Shown piece by piece: positions 1-10,110 of a stretch of DNA of 64,000 nucleotides. Numbering within the stretch: position 1 is the stretch's first letter; each line of letters starts with the position of its first letter. This stretch comes from Lamellibrachia columna (taxonomy: Eukaryota; Annelida; Polychaeta; Sabellida; Siboglinidae). The translations under genes were made by a program, and so were the position numbers. Location of the stretch: contig OY759261.1 in NCBI GenBank assembly GCA_963662155.1, positions 41,466,556 through 41,530,555 on the forward strand, given 5' to 3'. The notes under the pieces were generated by a model, which did not search any database, was not told where the DNA came from, and saw only the letters and a program-made list of their open reading frames with translations.

Positions 1-536
1 GCGGTCAATGTCTCCATGCATATCACATGGTGTAAAATGTCTCCATACATATCACACAGTGGTAAATGTCTCCATGCATGTCACATGAGGGTCAATGTCT
101 CCACACATATCACATGGTGGTAAACGTCTCCATACATACCACATAGTGGTAAATGTCTACATACATATCACATAGCAGTCAATGTCTCCATGCATGTCAC
201 ATTGTGGTCAATGTCTCCACGCATATCACACATTGGTAAATGTCTCCATGCATGTCACATGGTGTCAAATGTCTCCATACATATCACACAGCGGTAAATG
301 TCCCTATGCATGTCACATGGCGGTCAATGTCTCCATGCACGTCACATGGTAGTCAATGTCTCCATGTATGTCATATGGAAGTCAATGTCTCCATGCATGT
401 CACATGGCGATCAATGTCTCCATGCACGTTACATGGTAGTCAATGTCTCCATGTATGTCATATGGCAGTCAATGTCTCCATACATGTCACATGGCGGTCA
501 ATGTCTCCATGCACGTCACATGGCAGTCAATGTCTC
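1..536. repeat. 29-bp minisatellite, block 1
   Basis: Degenerate tandem array with a consensus like GTCAATGTCTCCATGCATG followed by TCACATGGCG. Successive units are 28, 29 or 30 bp and average 29. Because 29 is not a multiple of 3 and the unit lacks stops in register, all three plus frames stay open for long stretches and yield 29-residue protein repeats. This is a property of the unit, not evidence of a gene. The array starts before the left edge of the window. Confidence 0.95.
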
Positions 537-1035
537 CAAACAAATTTTCATGACACAAACTTTCAAAACGTGTGTGCGGTGAAGCAAACTTCCAACTTAC
601 AAACTTTCATAACATAAACTTTCAAAACGTGTGTGTGCGGTGAAACAAACTTCCAAAGCACAAACTTCCAACTGGCAGACTTCCAACTCGCAAACTTCAC
701 ACAACTTCGTACAACTTTGCACAACTTCACACAACTTTACACAACTTCGCAGGCGTGGAGTGGAGTGGAGAACTTCCAATATGCAAACTTCCAAAGCTAA
801 AACTTCCAACTTGCAGACTTCCAACTCGCAAACTTCACACAAAATGTGTGTGCGGTGAAGCAAACTTCCAACTTACAAACTTTCATAACATAAACTTTCA
901 AAACGTGTGTGTGTGACGTGAAGCAAACTTCCAACTTACACATTTTTCACAACACAAACTTTCAAAACGTGTGTGTGGTGAAGCAAACTTCCAAAACTTC
1001 CAACTTACAAACTTTCATAACATAAACTTTCAAAA
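537..1035. repeat. AACTTCCAAC-type simple-repeat spacer 1
   Basis: Low-complexity stretch built from variants of ACTTCCAACTTGCAAACTTC, CATAACATAAACTTTCAAAA and ACACAACTTTGC. A recurring GTGTGTGCGGTGAAGCAAAC word appears several times. It separates two blocks of the 29-bp array. No coding signal is seen. Confidence 0.85.
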
Positions 1036-1523
1036 ATGGCGGTCAATTTCTCCATGCATGTCACATGGTTGTCAATGTATCCATGCATGTCACATGATAG
1101 TCAATGTCTCCATGCATATCACATGGTGTCAAATGTCTCCATGCATTTCACATGGTGGTCAATGTATCCATGCATGTCACATGGTGTCAAATGTCTCCAT
1201 ACATATCACACAGTGGTAAATGTCTCCATGCATGTCAAATGACGGTCAATGTCTACACGCATATCACATGGTGTCAAATGTCTCCATACATATCACATAG
1301 GGGTAAATGTCTCCACACATATTACATGGTGGTGAACGTCTCCATACATATCACACAGCGGTAAATGTCTCCATACATGTCACATACCAGTCGATGTCTC
1401 CATGCATGTCACGTTGTGGTCAATGTCTCCACGCATATCACACAGCGGTAAATGTCTCCATGCATGTCACATGGCGGTCAATGTCTCCATGCATGTCACA
1501 TGGCAGTCAATGTCTCCAAACAA
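1036..1523. repeat. 29-bp minisatellite, block 2
   Basis: Same 29-bp family as at the left edge, entered abruptly at a GGCGGTCAATTTCTCC unit. It ends at the same phase as block 1, running into the same CAAACAAATTTTCATGACAC junction word. This implies duplication of the whole block plus spacer. Confidence 0.93.
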
Positions 1524-1688
1524 ATTTTCATGACACAAACCTTCAAAACATGTGTGTTCGGTGAAGCAAACTTTCAACTTGCAAACTTTCATAACATAAA
1601 CTTTCAAAGTGGAGTGGAGTGGAGTGGAGAACTTCCGATTTGCAAATTCCAAAGCACAAACTTCCAACTTGCAGACTTCCAACACATG
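1524..1688. repeat. AACTTCCAAC-type spacer 2
   Basis: Shorter copy of the spacer at 537-1035. The start matches closely and most of the interior is missing, followed by a GGAGT run shared with about 754-768 of the first spacer. Confidence 0.85.
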
Positions 1689-2766
1689 ACAGTCAATGTC
1701 TCCAAGCATGTCACATGGCAGTCAATGTCTTCATGCATACCACATGGTGTCAAATGTCTCCATACATGTCACATGGCTGTCAATGTCTCCATGCATGTCA
1801 CATGGTGTCAAATGTCTCCACACATATCACATGGTGGTGAATGTCTCCATACATATCACACATCGGTAAATGTCTCCATGCATGTCACATGGTGGTCAAT
1901 GTATCCATGTATGTCACATGACAGTCAATATCTCCATGCATGTCACATGGCAGTCAATGTCTCCATGCATACCACATGGTGTCAAATGTCTCCATACATA
2001 TCACACAGGGGTAAATGTCTCCATACATATCACATGGTGGTGAACGTCTCCATACATATCACACAGCGGTAAATGTATCCATACATGTCACATAGCAGTC
2101 AATGTCTTCATGCATGTCACGTTGTGGTCAATGTCTCCACGCATATCACACAGTGGTAAATGTCTCCATGCATGTCACATGGTGTCAAATGTCTCCATAC
2201 ATATCACACAGCGGTAAATGTCTCCATGCATGTCACATGACGGTCAATGTCTCCATGCATGTCACTTGACAGTCAATGTCTTCATGCATACCACATGTTG
2301 TCAAATGTCTCCATATATATCACACAGGGGTAAATGTCTCCACACACATATCACATGGTGGTGAACGTCTCCATACATATCACACAGCAGTAAATGTCTC
2401 CATACATGTCACATAGCAGTCGATGTCTCCATGCATGTCACATGGTGGTCAATGTCTCCATGCATACCATATGATGGTCAATGTCTGCATACATATCACA
2501 CAGTGGTAAATGTCTCCATGCATGTCACATGACGGTCAATGTCTCCACGCATATCACATGATGTCAAATGTCTCCATACATATCACACAGGCGTAAATGT
2601 CTCCACACATATCACATGGTGGTAAATGTCTCCATACATATCACACAGCGGTAAATGTCTCCATACATGACACATGGCGGTCAATTTCTCCATACATGTC
2701 ACATGGCGGTCAATGTCTCCATGCATGTCACATGGTAGTCAATGTCTCCATGCATATCAAATGGTA
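1689..2766. repeat. 29-bp minisatellite, block 3
   Basis: Longest block of the 29-bp array, about 37 units. It mixes CATGCATGTCACATGG, CATACATATCACACAG and CACACATATCACATGG variants in a recurring order, which suggests local higher-order amplification. Confidence 0.93.
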
Positions 2767-2960
2767 TCAATCTATCATATCATAAACTTTCAAAACATAA
2801 ACTTCCAAACATTAACTTTTCATATCACCAAGTTTCCCATCACAAACTTCCAACTTGCAAGATTCAACTTACAGACTTCAAAATTGCAAAGTTTCATAAC
2901 ACTAACTTTCGTGTTAAAAATTTCTACTTACACATTTCCAACTTGTAAATTTTCAACTAC
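2767..2960. repeat. Degenerate AACTTCC simple repeat
   Basis: A third, diverged stretch of the AACTTCCAAC/AACTTTCAAAAC type, bridging the 29-bp array and the next minisatellite. No gene is seen. Confidence 0.75.
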
Positions 2961-3128
2961 AGTTTACCCATAATTCCTACAGGTTACCCATAATTCCTAC
3001 AGTTTACCCATAATTCCTACATGTTACCCATAACTCCTACAGTTTACCCATACCTCCTACAGTTTACCTATAATTCCTACAATTTACCTATAATTCCTAC
3101 AATTTACCCATATCTCCTATAGTTTACC
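2961..3128. repeat. 20-bp minisatellite, about 8 units
   Basis: Tandem units of TTTACCCATAATTCCTACAG with single-base variants. The array runs directly into the following 62-bp array after a short unique join. Confidence 0.95.
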
Positions 3129-3164
3129 CCGAAAGTTTGCTGACGATACACTTTTGCACAGACA

Positions 3165-3560
3165 GTGACTGACCAATGTCAAAAAGATAAGACGAGTGGG
3201 ATCGCACAACCCAAAGTCCACCAACAGCGACTGACCAGTGTGAAAAAGACAAGACGAGAGATGAGTGGGAGCGCACAAGTGAGCCAAAGTCCAACAACAA
3301 CATTGACTGACCAATGTCAAAAAGACAAGACGAGTGGGAGCGTACAAGTCAAAGTCCACCAATAGCGGCTGACCAGTGTGAAAAAGACAAGACGAGTGGA
3401 AACGCACAAGCCAAAGTGCACTAGCAGCGACTGACCAGTGTGAAAAAGACAAGACGAGCGGAAACGCACAAGCCAAAGTCCACCAACAGCGACTGACCAA
3501 TGTGAGTGGGAGTGCACAAGCCAAAGTTCACCAACAGCGACTGACCAATGTCAAAGTGGT
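3165..3560. repeat. 62-bp minisatellite, about 6.5 units
   Basis: Units begin GACTGACCA(G/A)TGTGAAAAAG and continue ACAAGACGAGTGG, then CACAAGCCAAAGTCCACC. Lengths vary slightly through internal indels. Open frames on both strands are products of the array. Confidence 0.93.
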
Positions 3561-4120
3561 CTTGTTGTGAAAAGCCGCATTCAAAGAAGAACGGAGCGCG
3601 TACTTGTAACATTGTCGCTGATTGACGCGATTGCAACGTTGTTATGAATAATATCCTTTGATCTCGCAGCATGATTTACCGTGGTATGGACAAGATGCGT
3701 CACGATGCTAATTTTCATACGGATTGATTCAGAAAACAAATAAAACTTATGTAACCGTAACATCCTCCTAAACACGCGTTAGAACACTCATTCACTTGTA
3801 AATGGACGTGATTCTAGTACACGGGAACAATAAAATATGTGTTCGTCTTTTATACCAATAAACAAACACGCGTAGAACTTATCGAAACCACATATTCGAC
3901 TGCAACGATTTCGCTATGGTTATATGCAAATCGTCAATGTTGTATAGATATGAGATTCGTAATAGGTGATTGTGTACTGTGCAGTTGATAAAAGAGATTA
4001 CATTGGTCACTCCGTCGAGGTCACGGTCACGTGTTGTCGTGGGTGGGTGGGTGATATTACGTGTATTTTCTTTGTTCCTATGTCCACCATCGTTGACCAC
4101 CGGTCAATGATCATTCCTCC
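3561..4120. other. Unique non-coding stretch
   Basis: No repeat structure, splice-framed exon or recognised protein was found on either strand. Short open frames here have no family resemblance. The only notable features are a CACGTG-containing word near 4028 and a rising CpG content toward 4100. Confidence 0.5.
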
Positions 4121-4180
4121 TCCAGTCGCTAGGGGCGCTTACGTCACGCACGCTCCGATACCACCGCCAGGGGGCGCTCC
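4121..4180 (+). promoter_or_regulatory. Two tandem CTCF-like motifs in a CpG-rich patch
   Basis: The words CCAGTCGCTAGGGGCGCT (4122-4139) and CCACCGCCAGGGGGCGCT (4161-4178) lie 39-40 bp apart in the same orientation. Both match the conserved bilaterian CTCF core (CC-A/G-C-C/T-AG-G/T-GGC-G/A). An inverted CCAAT box (ATTGG) follows at about 4202 and the patch is CpG-rich. Zinc-finger occupancy is inference from the motif alone. Confidence 0.4.
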
Positions 4181-4204
4181 AAGGTCTAGTGCTGCTTTCT
4201 GATT

Positions 4205-5050
4205 GGCTGCGCGCACTCATTAGCGGTGGGCGATATTAGGGTCGTTTGCCTTTGATCTTTGGTGTGCTCTGCTCTTGAGGTATCAGATCCTTCTACTAAC
4301 TACTAATGTTCTTATATAATCAGTGGCATATACGTCTTACGGTTGAGTATGAAAGCCGGAAGCGGCCGCCGGACGCCGGACCGAGAAGTCATTGTGAATA
4401 AAATAATAATATTGACATAGTGAACATAACGAAAAGTGCCATAAATACAAACATGTGTGTATAGTCGACTTTGTAGCCGCAAATTAAAAATATCCAACCT
4501 AATAAATAGTCTTATATCATCAATAGATAGGCCTATCCAGCGCTTCGCCCTCCTTTCCAGACAAACGCAGACGTCGCAGCAGCAATTAGGCGCGACCACC
4601 GAATCGTTGATCGTTATCAGTGCTCGCAAGAAAGGCGAAGCCGACACGATGTGTGAATGGTTGTCGCAGTGAAGAAGGCCCCCGCCGTTGAGACGGTCCC
4701 CTGTCTTCGCCGTACTCACAAAGCCGTCGCGGTTGCTTGTCAGGGCGATAGCACCCGACGCTCGGAGAAACAGGGCAGGCGATCGGCCCTCGACCGTCAG
4801 GGTGTAAGATTCTCGCTTCTCTTAAGGGCGCGTGCATTCGTCGAGAATACTCACAGTTGTGTAGTAGTTGTCTTTGTCGCTCGCCAGATCGTCTAGCTGC
4901 TTACTGATAATACCGCAGACGATCAGATCGGTATAATAAGCCGGGAACGCATCTTCCAGGTTCGCAAGACTGGTCTCTCTACCATTGTTCTTGTTTCTCC
5001 CATTTAACATTTAAAAGTCTTCAATAAATTTAGTTTTCTAATGGTAAGGT
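4205..5050 (+). other. LTR-like or promoter-like sequence of uncertain origin
   Basis: Unique sequence rich in CpG up to about 4900, then a TATAATAA-like word near 4930, a GGTCTCTCT word, and AATAAA at about 5025 followed by GTAAG. The order TATA, transcribed leader, polyadenylation signal resembles a plus-sense LTR. I found no second copy in the window and no target-site duplication, so this is only a suggestion. An ordinary promoter or 3' end is equally possible. Confidence 0.2.
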
Positions 5051-5368
5051 AGGTATGGGCCGGCGTGGCCCATCCTTGCCGATAATTTTGAGTCCAAATT
5101 GAAAGAGGTGCGTGATAATTTAGATTGCGCGCACCCGTTGTTTTATGAGTCTATTTCTGGCCTCTTTATACCAGAGCTTTCAGAAGAACCCCGCCCCAGT
5201 GGAGGCGCCGTTAACCATTTTAGGAAACCGAGAAAGCCGTTATTGGCCGATGTCCATATACAACCGTCATCCCCGTACATGCTGGAAATGACCGTCATAT
5301 GCAAGGTATCGGGTCACCTTCTGAACCCCCAGGACTGGGAGACCTTCTTGTGTCCAGTTGCCAACTAA
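5046..5368 (+). pseudogene. Possible Ty3/gypsy pol fragment (protease-RT linker-like), low certainty
   Basis: A frame open from about 5046 to a stop at 5368 encodes about 107 residues with ordinary composition and no repeat basis. Its C-terminal part (VHIQPSSPYMLEM then TVICKVSG) resembles the short beta-rich segment that lies between protease and reverse transcriptase in animal gypsy polyproteins. It lies on the opposite strand to the gypsy relic to its right, so it would belong to another element. No catalytic motif is present. It could instead be a host exon or a chance open frame. Confidence 0.25.
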
Positions 5369-6202
5369 ACTAGTTTCTTATGGCCTGCATTCTAAATCGG
5401 GTAAACATTTCTCCCGTTTGACAGTCCAGTTATTATTACAGTCGGGGTGACTCTACCCCTCCCTACTGTGTATACTAAATAATAAGCAAAGCTGCAAACT
5501 GGCCAGAAACTATAGCTTGCCTTACATAAGTTGTATCAACCTGGGGTTTCTTTATGCTAACGTTAAATTAGTGATTAGATATGTCTGCAATGACCACTAT
5601 CTCTGTTCTTACAATGTTAGGCTGACCAAACCTTACATTCCTCCCAACCCATTTCTGTTAAAAACAAACGTCCGGATAGTTTGTTTTTAACACAAACACG
5701 AAATACTGATAAGGGAGGGTCAGCTGTCAACACAGTTGAACACTGGTCATTTCGATTTGGTCTACCGTATCGTGGTAGAGTGACCTTTGCATCCCATCAG
5801 TTGTGCAATTGTGTCCGCAATTTCTAAACTATCCGTGGATATAGTCGGTACTGAAGAAACCATCGGTACTTACAAAAATCAAAAGTATATTTAAATGCAA
5901 TTCCAACTCTCTACATAATACAGATACGTACGCTTCACTCAGTCATCATAAAGATGCTGTTCCATCAGGCGTTGGCCTGGGCGTAAAGATAAAACATGAA
6001 TAGGTCTGTTATACGACCTAGTCAAACTTAGCAACCGTAAAAAGGATGCTGAACAAACTACATAAGAAAAAGGTATATAATTACTACTGTGGCCACCTAG
6101 ATTTGAGATAAAAATGCGCAATGAGTGTGCCAAAGCACAGCACTTCGTCTTAAAAAAATTAAATGCTTACAATTAGCGAATTTGAGCACGTGCTCAACCT
6201 GT
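5369..6202. other. Unique stretch, possibly the 3' region of the minus-strand gypsy relic
   Basis: No convincing ORF or repeat. On the minus strand a purine run (AGTAGGGAGGGGTAGAG, about 5452-5468) could be a degraded polypurine tract for the relic to the right. I could not find matching LTRs on both sides, so the element's boundary is not set. Confidence 0.3.
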
Positions 6203-6646
6203 TCAGTTCTCATCAACTGCGGCTGATCGCCACGCGTCAGGTAGACTGACGGTTGCAGTGGCGTCGCCTGTTTGTGTCACATGCGAAACTGTAGCGGGAC
6301 TTTCCACGCTAATTTCTGAACGAATTGACCGTTTCATACACAAGGTAGGCGCCGTAATTTCCTGTTTCTTGTACAACAGTATTACCACGTAGACAACCAC
6401 GGCAACGAGACATAATATCAGAATTATTGCAACAGTCCAGGATACATGGCCTGGGTAGCTACCCCATATAATCGTGTCACCCACTAAATCATCGGACAAT
6501 TTATCTAATTTTATGTTCTTTACTTCGCCCATAGCTTGCCAATTTGCTACAAATCGCTTTGTGTCCGATCCACCGAGTACAATAAGACCGTCACTATTCA
6601 CCCGCGTAAGTCTGCGTGTTACGTCGCGAACGTTCAGTCGGAGCAT
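6203..6646 (-). CDS. Membrane-anchored env-like ORF downstream of a gypsy pol relic
   Basis: A 147-codon ATG-initiated frame. Residues about 70-91 form a strongly hydrophobic segment (TVAIILILCLVAVVVYVVIL), immediately followed by a basic stop-transfer LYKKQ and a cytoplasmic-type tail of about 50 residues. It sits directly 3' of the integrase of the adjacent gypsy relic on the same strand, which is where errantivirus-like elements carry a third, envelope-type ORF. It is far shorter than a full envelope protein and has no signal peptide or visible fusion peptide, so it would be only the C-terminal part. About 250 bp separates it from pol, with an acceptor-like GATTAG near 6733. The family assignment is inference from topology and position. 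A captured host membrane exon is the alternative. Confidence 0.4.
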   Translation of the reverse strand: MLRLNVRDVTRRLTRVNSDGLIVLGGSDTKRFVANWQAMGEVKNIKLDKLSDDLVGDTIIWGSYPGHVSWTVAIILILCLVAVVVYVVILLYKKQEITAPTLCMKRSIRSEISVESPATVSHVTQTGDATATVSLPDAWRSAAVDEN

Positions 6647-6909
6647 CGGGGTGGTGGTATAGTGTCATAGGGTAGGTTGACGCGTGTGTCGGTGTCTTGT
6701 TACTGAATGACAGGTATGCGCCCTAATCGGTTCAGTCATTAGTATAAGTATTTGTCTTTCTACTCGTCTGATTTTAGGGCAAACTGATGTGTGTTCAACC
6801 AGTGGAGCAGTATAAGGTTTGTTTCTGAATAGTTGTATACGTGTGTGTGATTATTTTTCTTTCATGCGGTATGTAATATAATAATTTATGTATAGGTGTG
6901 TGTATGTGA

Positions 6910-8405
6910 TTACTGTGTAAAGGCCATGACTAAAGCAATGCATTCTTGCCTAGCGCGTTTCTGCAAGAATTCTGTGGGCGCCTCGCTCTTCCGTTTTCTG
7001 AGGTGTTTAATTTCAAGGTCCGCCTCGAGTTCATCGTCAGACTGGTCTGCAGCCAGCTGTCCGCGTCGGGACAAACTCCTTAGCGTGCGGGTCCCATGTT
7101 TACTTGGCGTTGTGTGTGTTGTCACACGTGATTGTCTCAGAGGATGGCTCCTGTCCTCGTTGTGGCCCAGACGATAACGAGACGGCTGGTCGCGACTATC
7201 TGGGTCATCCAGATGGGGGGTGTCTGGTGTTGTAACGCATTGTGTAGTGTGGCCACTTTGTCCCAGATGGTAATTAGACGACCCGTTGGGATCAACGGGA
7301 TGAGCGTCACGGGGTGTGTCTGACCTCGTACGGCGTGGTTGGGCCGACCGGGCTTGTTTACGTACGGGTCGAGGATTGCATGTGTCCCAGTTTTGATTCG
7401 GGTCTACTATTCTGACTTTCTCCGCATTGTGAACTTTTGACTTTCCCGTCTGCTGATTGTGGACATAAATAACAGGGCCTCGGACTCGTGTGGTGACGGT
7501 CCATCTAGGATTCCACCTGGCAGTTAATGTTAAACGTTCTTCGGATTTAATCATTACTGAATCGCCGGGCGAAATATCGTGTGCCTTAGCTTTCTGAGCT
7601 AATCTGTCTCCGTCATGTTTACGACTGTCTTCTGTCATAGAACGAGCTATCTTTAACGCTGTAGCTAGCGTGTCCAACCGATTCCCAAATTCGTTTTCAT
7701 TGGAAGCGCGTAATGCCTTCTGCATAGGCATTCGTAAATGTCTGCCTGTCATTAAAAAATGCGGCGTGTAACCAGTAGTCGTCGAAACGGACGCACGATA
7801 TGCCAATAGAACATCATTTAACACCTCTTCCCATCGGGAGGGTTGATTGTTTACAGCCTTCTGGATCATTTGTTTAAGAGTCCTGTTGAATCTTTCGATT
7901 TTACCATTAGATTGAGGATGTGCCGGGGTGGACATGCGATGTTCAATACCTATCTGGCTTAGATAGCGTTCGAAAGCTAAAGCTGTAAACTCTGCTCCAT
8001 GGTCTGTCAAAAGAACACGGCAAACGCCATGACGGCAGATGAACCCGTTTGAAAACGCGTCCCAAACTGCTTGGTTAGATTTGGTGGGAATCGGTATGGC
8101 CTCGGCCCAACCGGTACAGAAATCGATTATGGTGAGAATGTATTTGTTGCCATTATGAGACTCGGTAAACGGGCCAATGAGGACGGCGGCGACGAACTCC
8201 ATGGGGTATGAACCAAAATACATTTGTCCTATGGGGTGACGCTGAGGATGGCGATTGTGTGTCAAGCATAGGGCACATTGACGTAACCGTTGTTGAACGT
8301 GTTTACGCATTCCTGGCCATACATATGCTACCGTAAGACGTCGTACAGTCTTCCAATGACCCTGGTGGCCACATTCTTTGTGGGCCCGGTCTATAACTGT
8401 CTGGC
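6910..8405 (-). pseudogene. Gypsy integrase (relic)
   Basis: The zinc-binding H-H-C-C motif is split by a frame change near 8391: HKECGHQGH lies in one frame and CALC (about 8267) in the frame of the main ORF. The core follows, with the second Asp in LLTDHGAEF and the Glu in NGKIERFNRT. The position of the first catalytic Asp reads AAVLIGPF, so that Asp appears to be lost. The C-terminal part carries the SH3-like segment (SPGDSVMIKSE, then RGPVIYVHN) and a basic tail. A missing catalytic residue plus the frame break make it inactive. Confidence 0.88.
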
Positions 8406-9095
8406 GTAGGCAGTTGGGAGAATCAATCGGTGATAAGACGGGGCGTGTATGTAAGGAGGTCTCACACTGTACAATACACCGTTAACAATGTCATAGTCAT
8501 CATCGGTATCCGCAGCTAACCATAACTCCGGGAACTCTTTGTGTTGTGCTAAAGCGACTGCGTGGAGGTCTAGTCCGTCGTGGATTAAGGGCAGGAGATC
8601 AGAAATGTCGTCATCAGTTGTTATCGTGTCTCGATCGTCCACGTCATCAATATCAAACACGGCAATGTCACTGTTGTCATTTTGTCTTATTCGTGACAAC
8701 ATATCGGCTCTGATGTTATTACGGCCAGTGCGATAAGAAATTGTCGTTCCATAATCGGCTAGTAACACACCCCACCTTTGTATTTTGGTGTTGTTAAAAG
8801 CTTTTGTGAACATACTTAGTAAGGGTTTGTGATCTGTGTAGACGTTAAACTGAGCGCCATACAAGTATGGACGTAACTTCAGGATTGAAAAAACGACCGC
8901 AAATGCTTCTTTCTCTATTGTCGCCCACTTGCGTTGTGTGGGTGACAACGTGTGACTCACATACTGTATAACTTTATCGATGCCGTCAACTGATTCCTGA
9001 ACCAATATCCCACCGATAGCATAGTCGCAAGCATCGGTATATAATGTGTACGGTCTGTTTAAATCAGGCGCTGCCATCACATGTGATGACGTCAA
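8391..9095 (-). pseudogene. Gypsy RNase H domain (relic)
   Basis: Shows the gypsy RNase H signature: YTLYTDACDYAIGGIL with the first catalytic Asp, then KEAFAVVFSILKLRPYLYG, then VYTDHKPLLSMF, and the RNase H/connection end GRNNIRADMLSRI. About 90 further residues of connection follow before integrase. It runs out of frame with the upstream RT piece near 9100 and with the integrase near 8391. Confidence 0.88.
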
Positions 9096-9103
9096 CAGTC
9101 GTT

Positions 9104-9490
9104 TTAGTTCGTCGAAGGCGGTTTGTTTGTGGTCATCCCAGGTAAATCTGACATTCCCCGCGTCAGGGCGATTAAAGGTTCTGCCACTGTCGCATAATTT
9201 GGTAAGGAATTTCGATAGTAATTACACATTCCTAAAAAGGACCGTGTTTCCTTAACCGTAGTCGGTGGTAAGAGATTAGCAATTACTGCTACTTTGTCTG
9301 GGTCTGTTTTAATACCGTCTGCATTAAGAACGTAACCTAACAATTTAACCTCCGGCAAACCAAACGCACATTTAGTTGGTTTTAGTTTGAGCCCCGCATT
9401 TCTTAGTCTGTCAAAAACGAGTTGTAAATGACGAATATGATCCGTCTAATTTTTGCTGAAAACTAAAATGTCATCGATATACACAAAAAC
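9104..9490 (-). pseudogene. Gypsy reverse transcriptase, palm end and thumb (relic)
   Basis: The active-site box VYIDDILVFS is readable around 9460-9487, but in a different frame from the upstream RT piece, and an in-frame stop follows within a few codons. The thumb (LPEVKLLGYVLNADG, then TRSFLGMCNYYR) continues from about 9358 in another frame. These breaks flank the catalytic aspartates. Confidence 0.85.
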
Positions 9491-10108
9491 ACACTACCGA
9501 TTAAATCAGCCAAGATTGTATTCGTTTCTTTCTGGAAGAAATTTGGAGTCGATTTGAGGCCGAATGGCACTTTGGTAAATTCAAAATGGCCGGCGTGGCA
9601 CCTGAAAGCAGTTTTGTGTATATCGGCCTCTGCTACAGGCATCTGCCAATAGGAGGACTTTAAATCGAGTGTGGAGTAGATGGAACTACCTCCAACTAAA
9701 TCGAATATGTCTTGTATTATCGGCAAGGGGTATGCGTCATGTTCGGTGACAGCATTCAACTTGCGATAATCAACACATAAACGTGAATCACCATCTTTCT
9801 TCGGAACAAGTAAAATCGGGCTGCTATATGCAGAATTGCTAGGGCGAATAATCTCATCGTGTAGCATTTCTCTAAGCATCTGGTCAACAATTGCACGTTT
9901 GGTTAAAGGCGTGCGATACGCTTTCTGGCATATGGGTGGGCCATGTGTTTTGATGCGTAAAGCATTTGTGTTACAAGCGCCGTTTCGCTCACCCTGTGCC
10001 GAGAAACAATCCGCGTTTTGACGTATTAAATGGTTAATTTTGGAATTTCCTGTTTCTGGTGCAATAGGACCAATGCTTGCGTAGCCACTTTTGGTATGCT
10101 GTTTTAAT
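9463..10108 (-). pseudogene. Gypsy reverse transcriptase, fingers and palm (relic)
   Basis: Encodes the RT entry KRAIVDQMLREML, then LLVPKKDGDSRLCVDYRKLN, then the first catalytic Asp in IYSTLDLKSSYWQ, and the FKLKSTPNFF-type box (here PFGLKSTPNFFQ). The frame is continuous upstream to about 10108, where a TAA closes it. The protease expected upstream is not visible. It ends in a frameshift just before the YIDD box. Confidence 0.88.
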
Positions 10109-10110
10109 GG

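Larger units (their letters stand above)
6203..10110 (-). mobile_element. Degenerate Ty3/gypsy-type LTR retrotransposon relic
   Basis: In minus-strand order the segment holds RT fingers/palm, RNase H, integrase (zinc-binding then core) and a possible env-like ORF. This is the Ty3/gypsy order (RT-RH-INT), unlike copia. At least four frame breaks and stops disrupt pol. Gag and protease are not recognisable to the right, where the frame closes near 10108. LTRs could not be delimited. The damage contrasts with the intact-looking element at 19781-24516. Confidence 0.85.

Noticed and set aside
1..2766. CRISPR-like array of 29-bp direct repeats
   Set aside because: Units are contiguous with no unique spacers, are degenerate, and the context is animal DNA; it is a minisatellite.
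3117..3672. Cys/Leu-rich minus ORFs near 3.1-3.7 kb
   Set aside because: Shadow of the 62-bp array; no signal outside it.
4205..5450. 3' LTR of the gypsy relic at 6203-10110
   Set aside because: I compared words with 10300-11400 on both strands and found no matching direct repeat, so no LTR pair is claimed.
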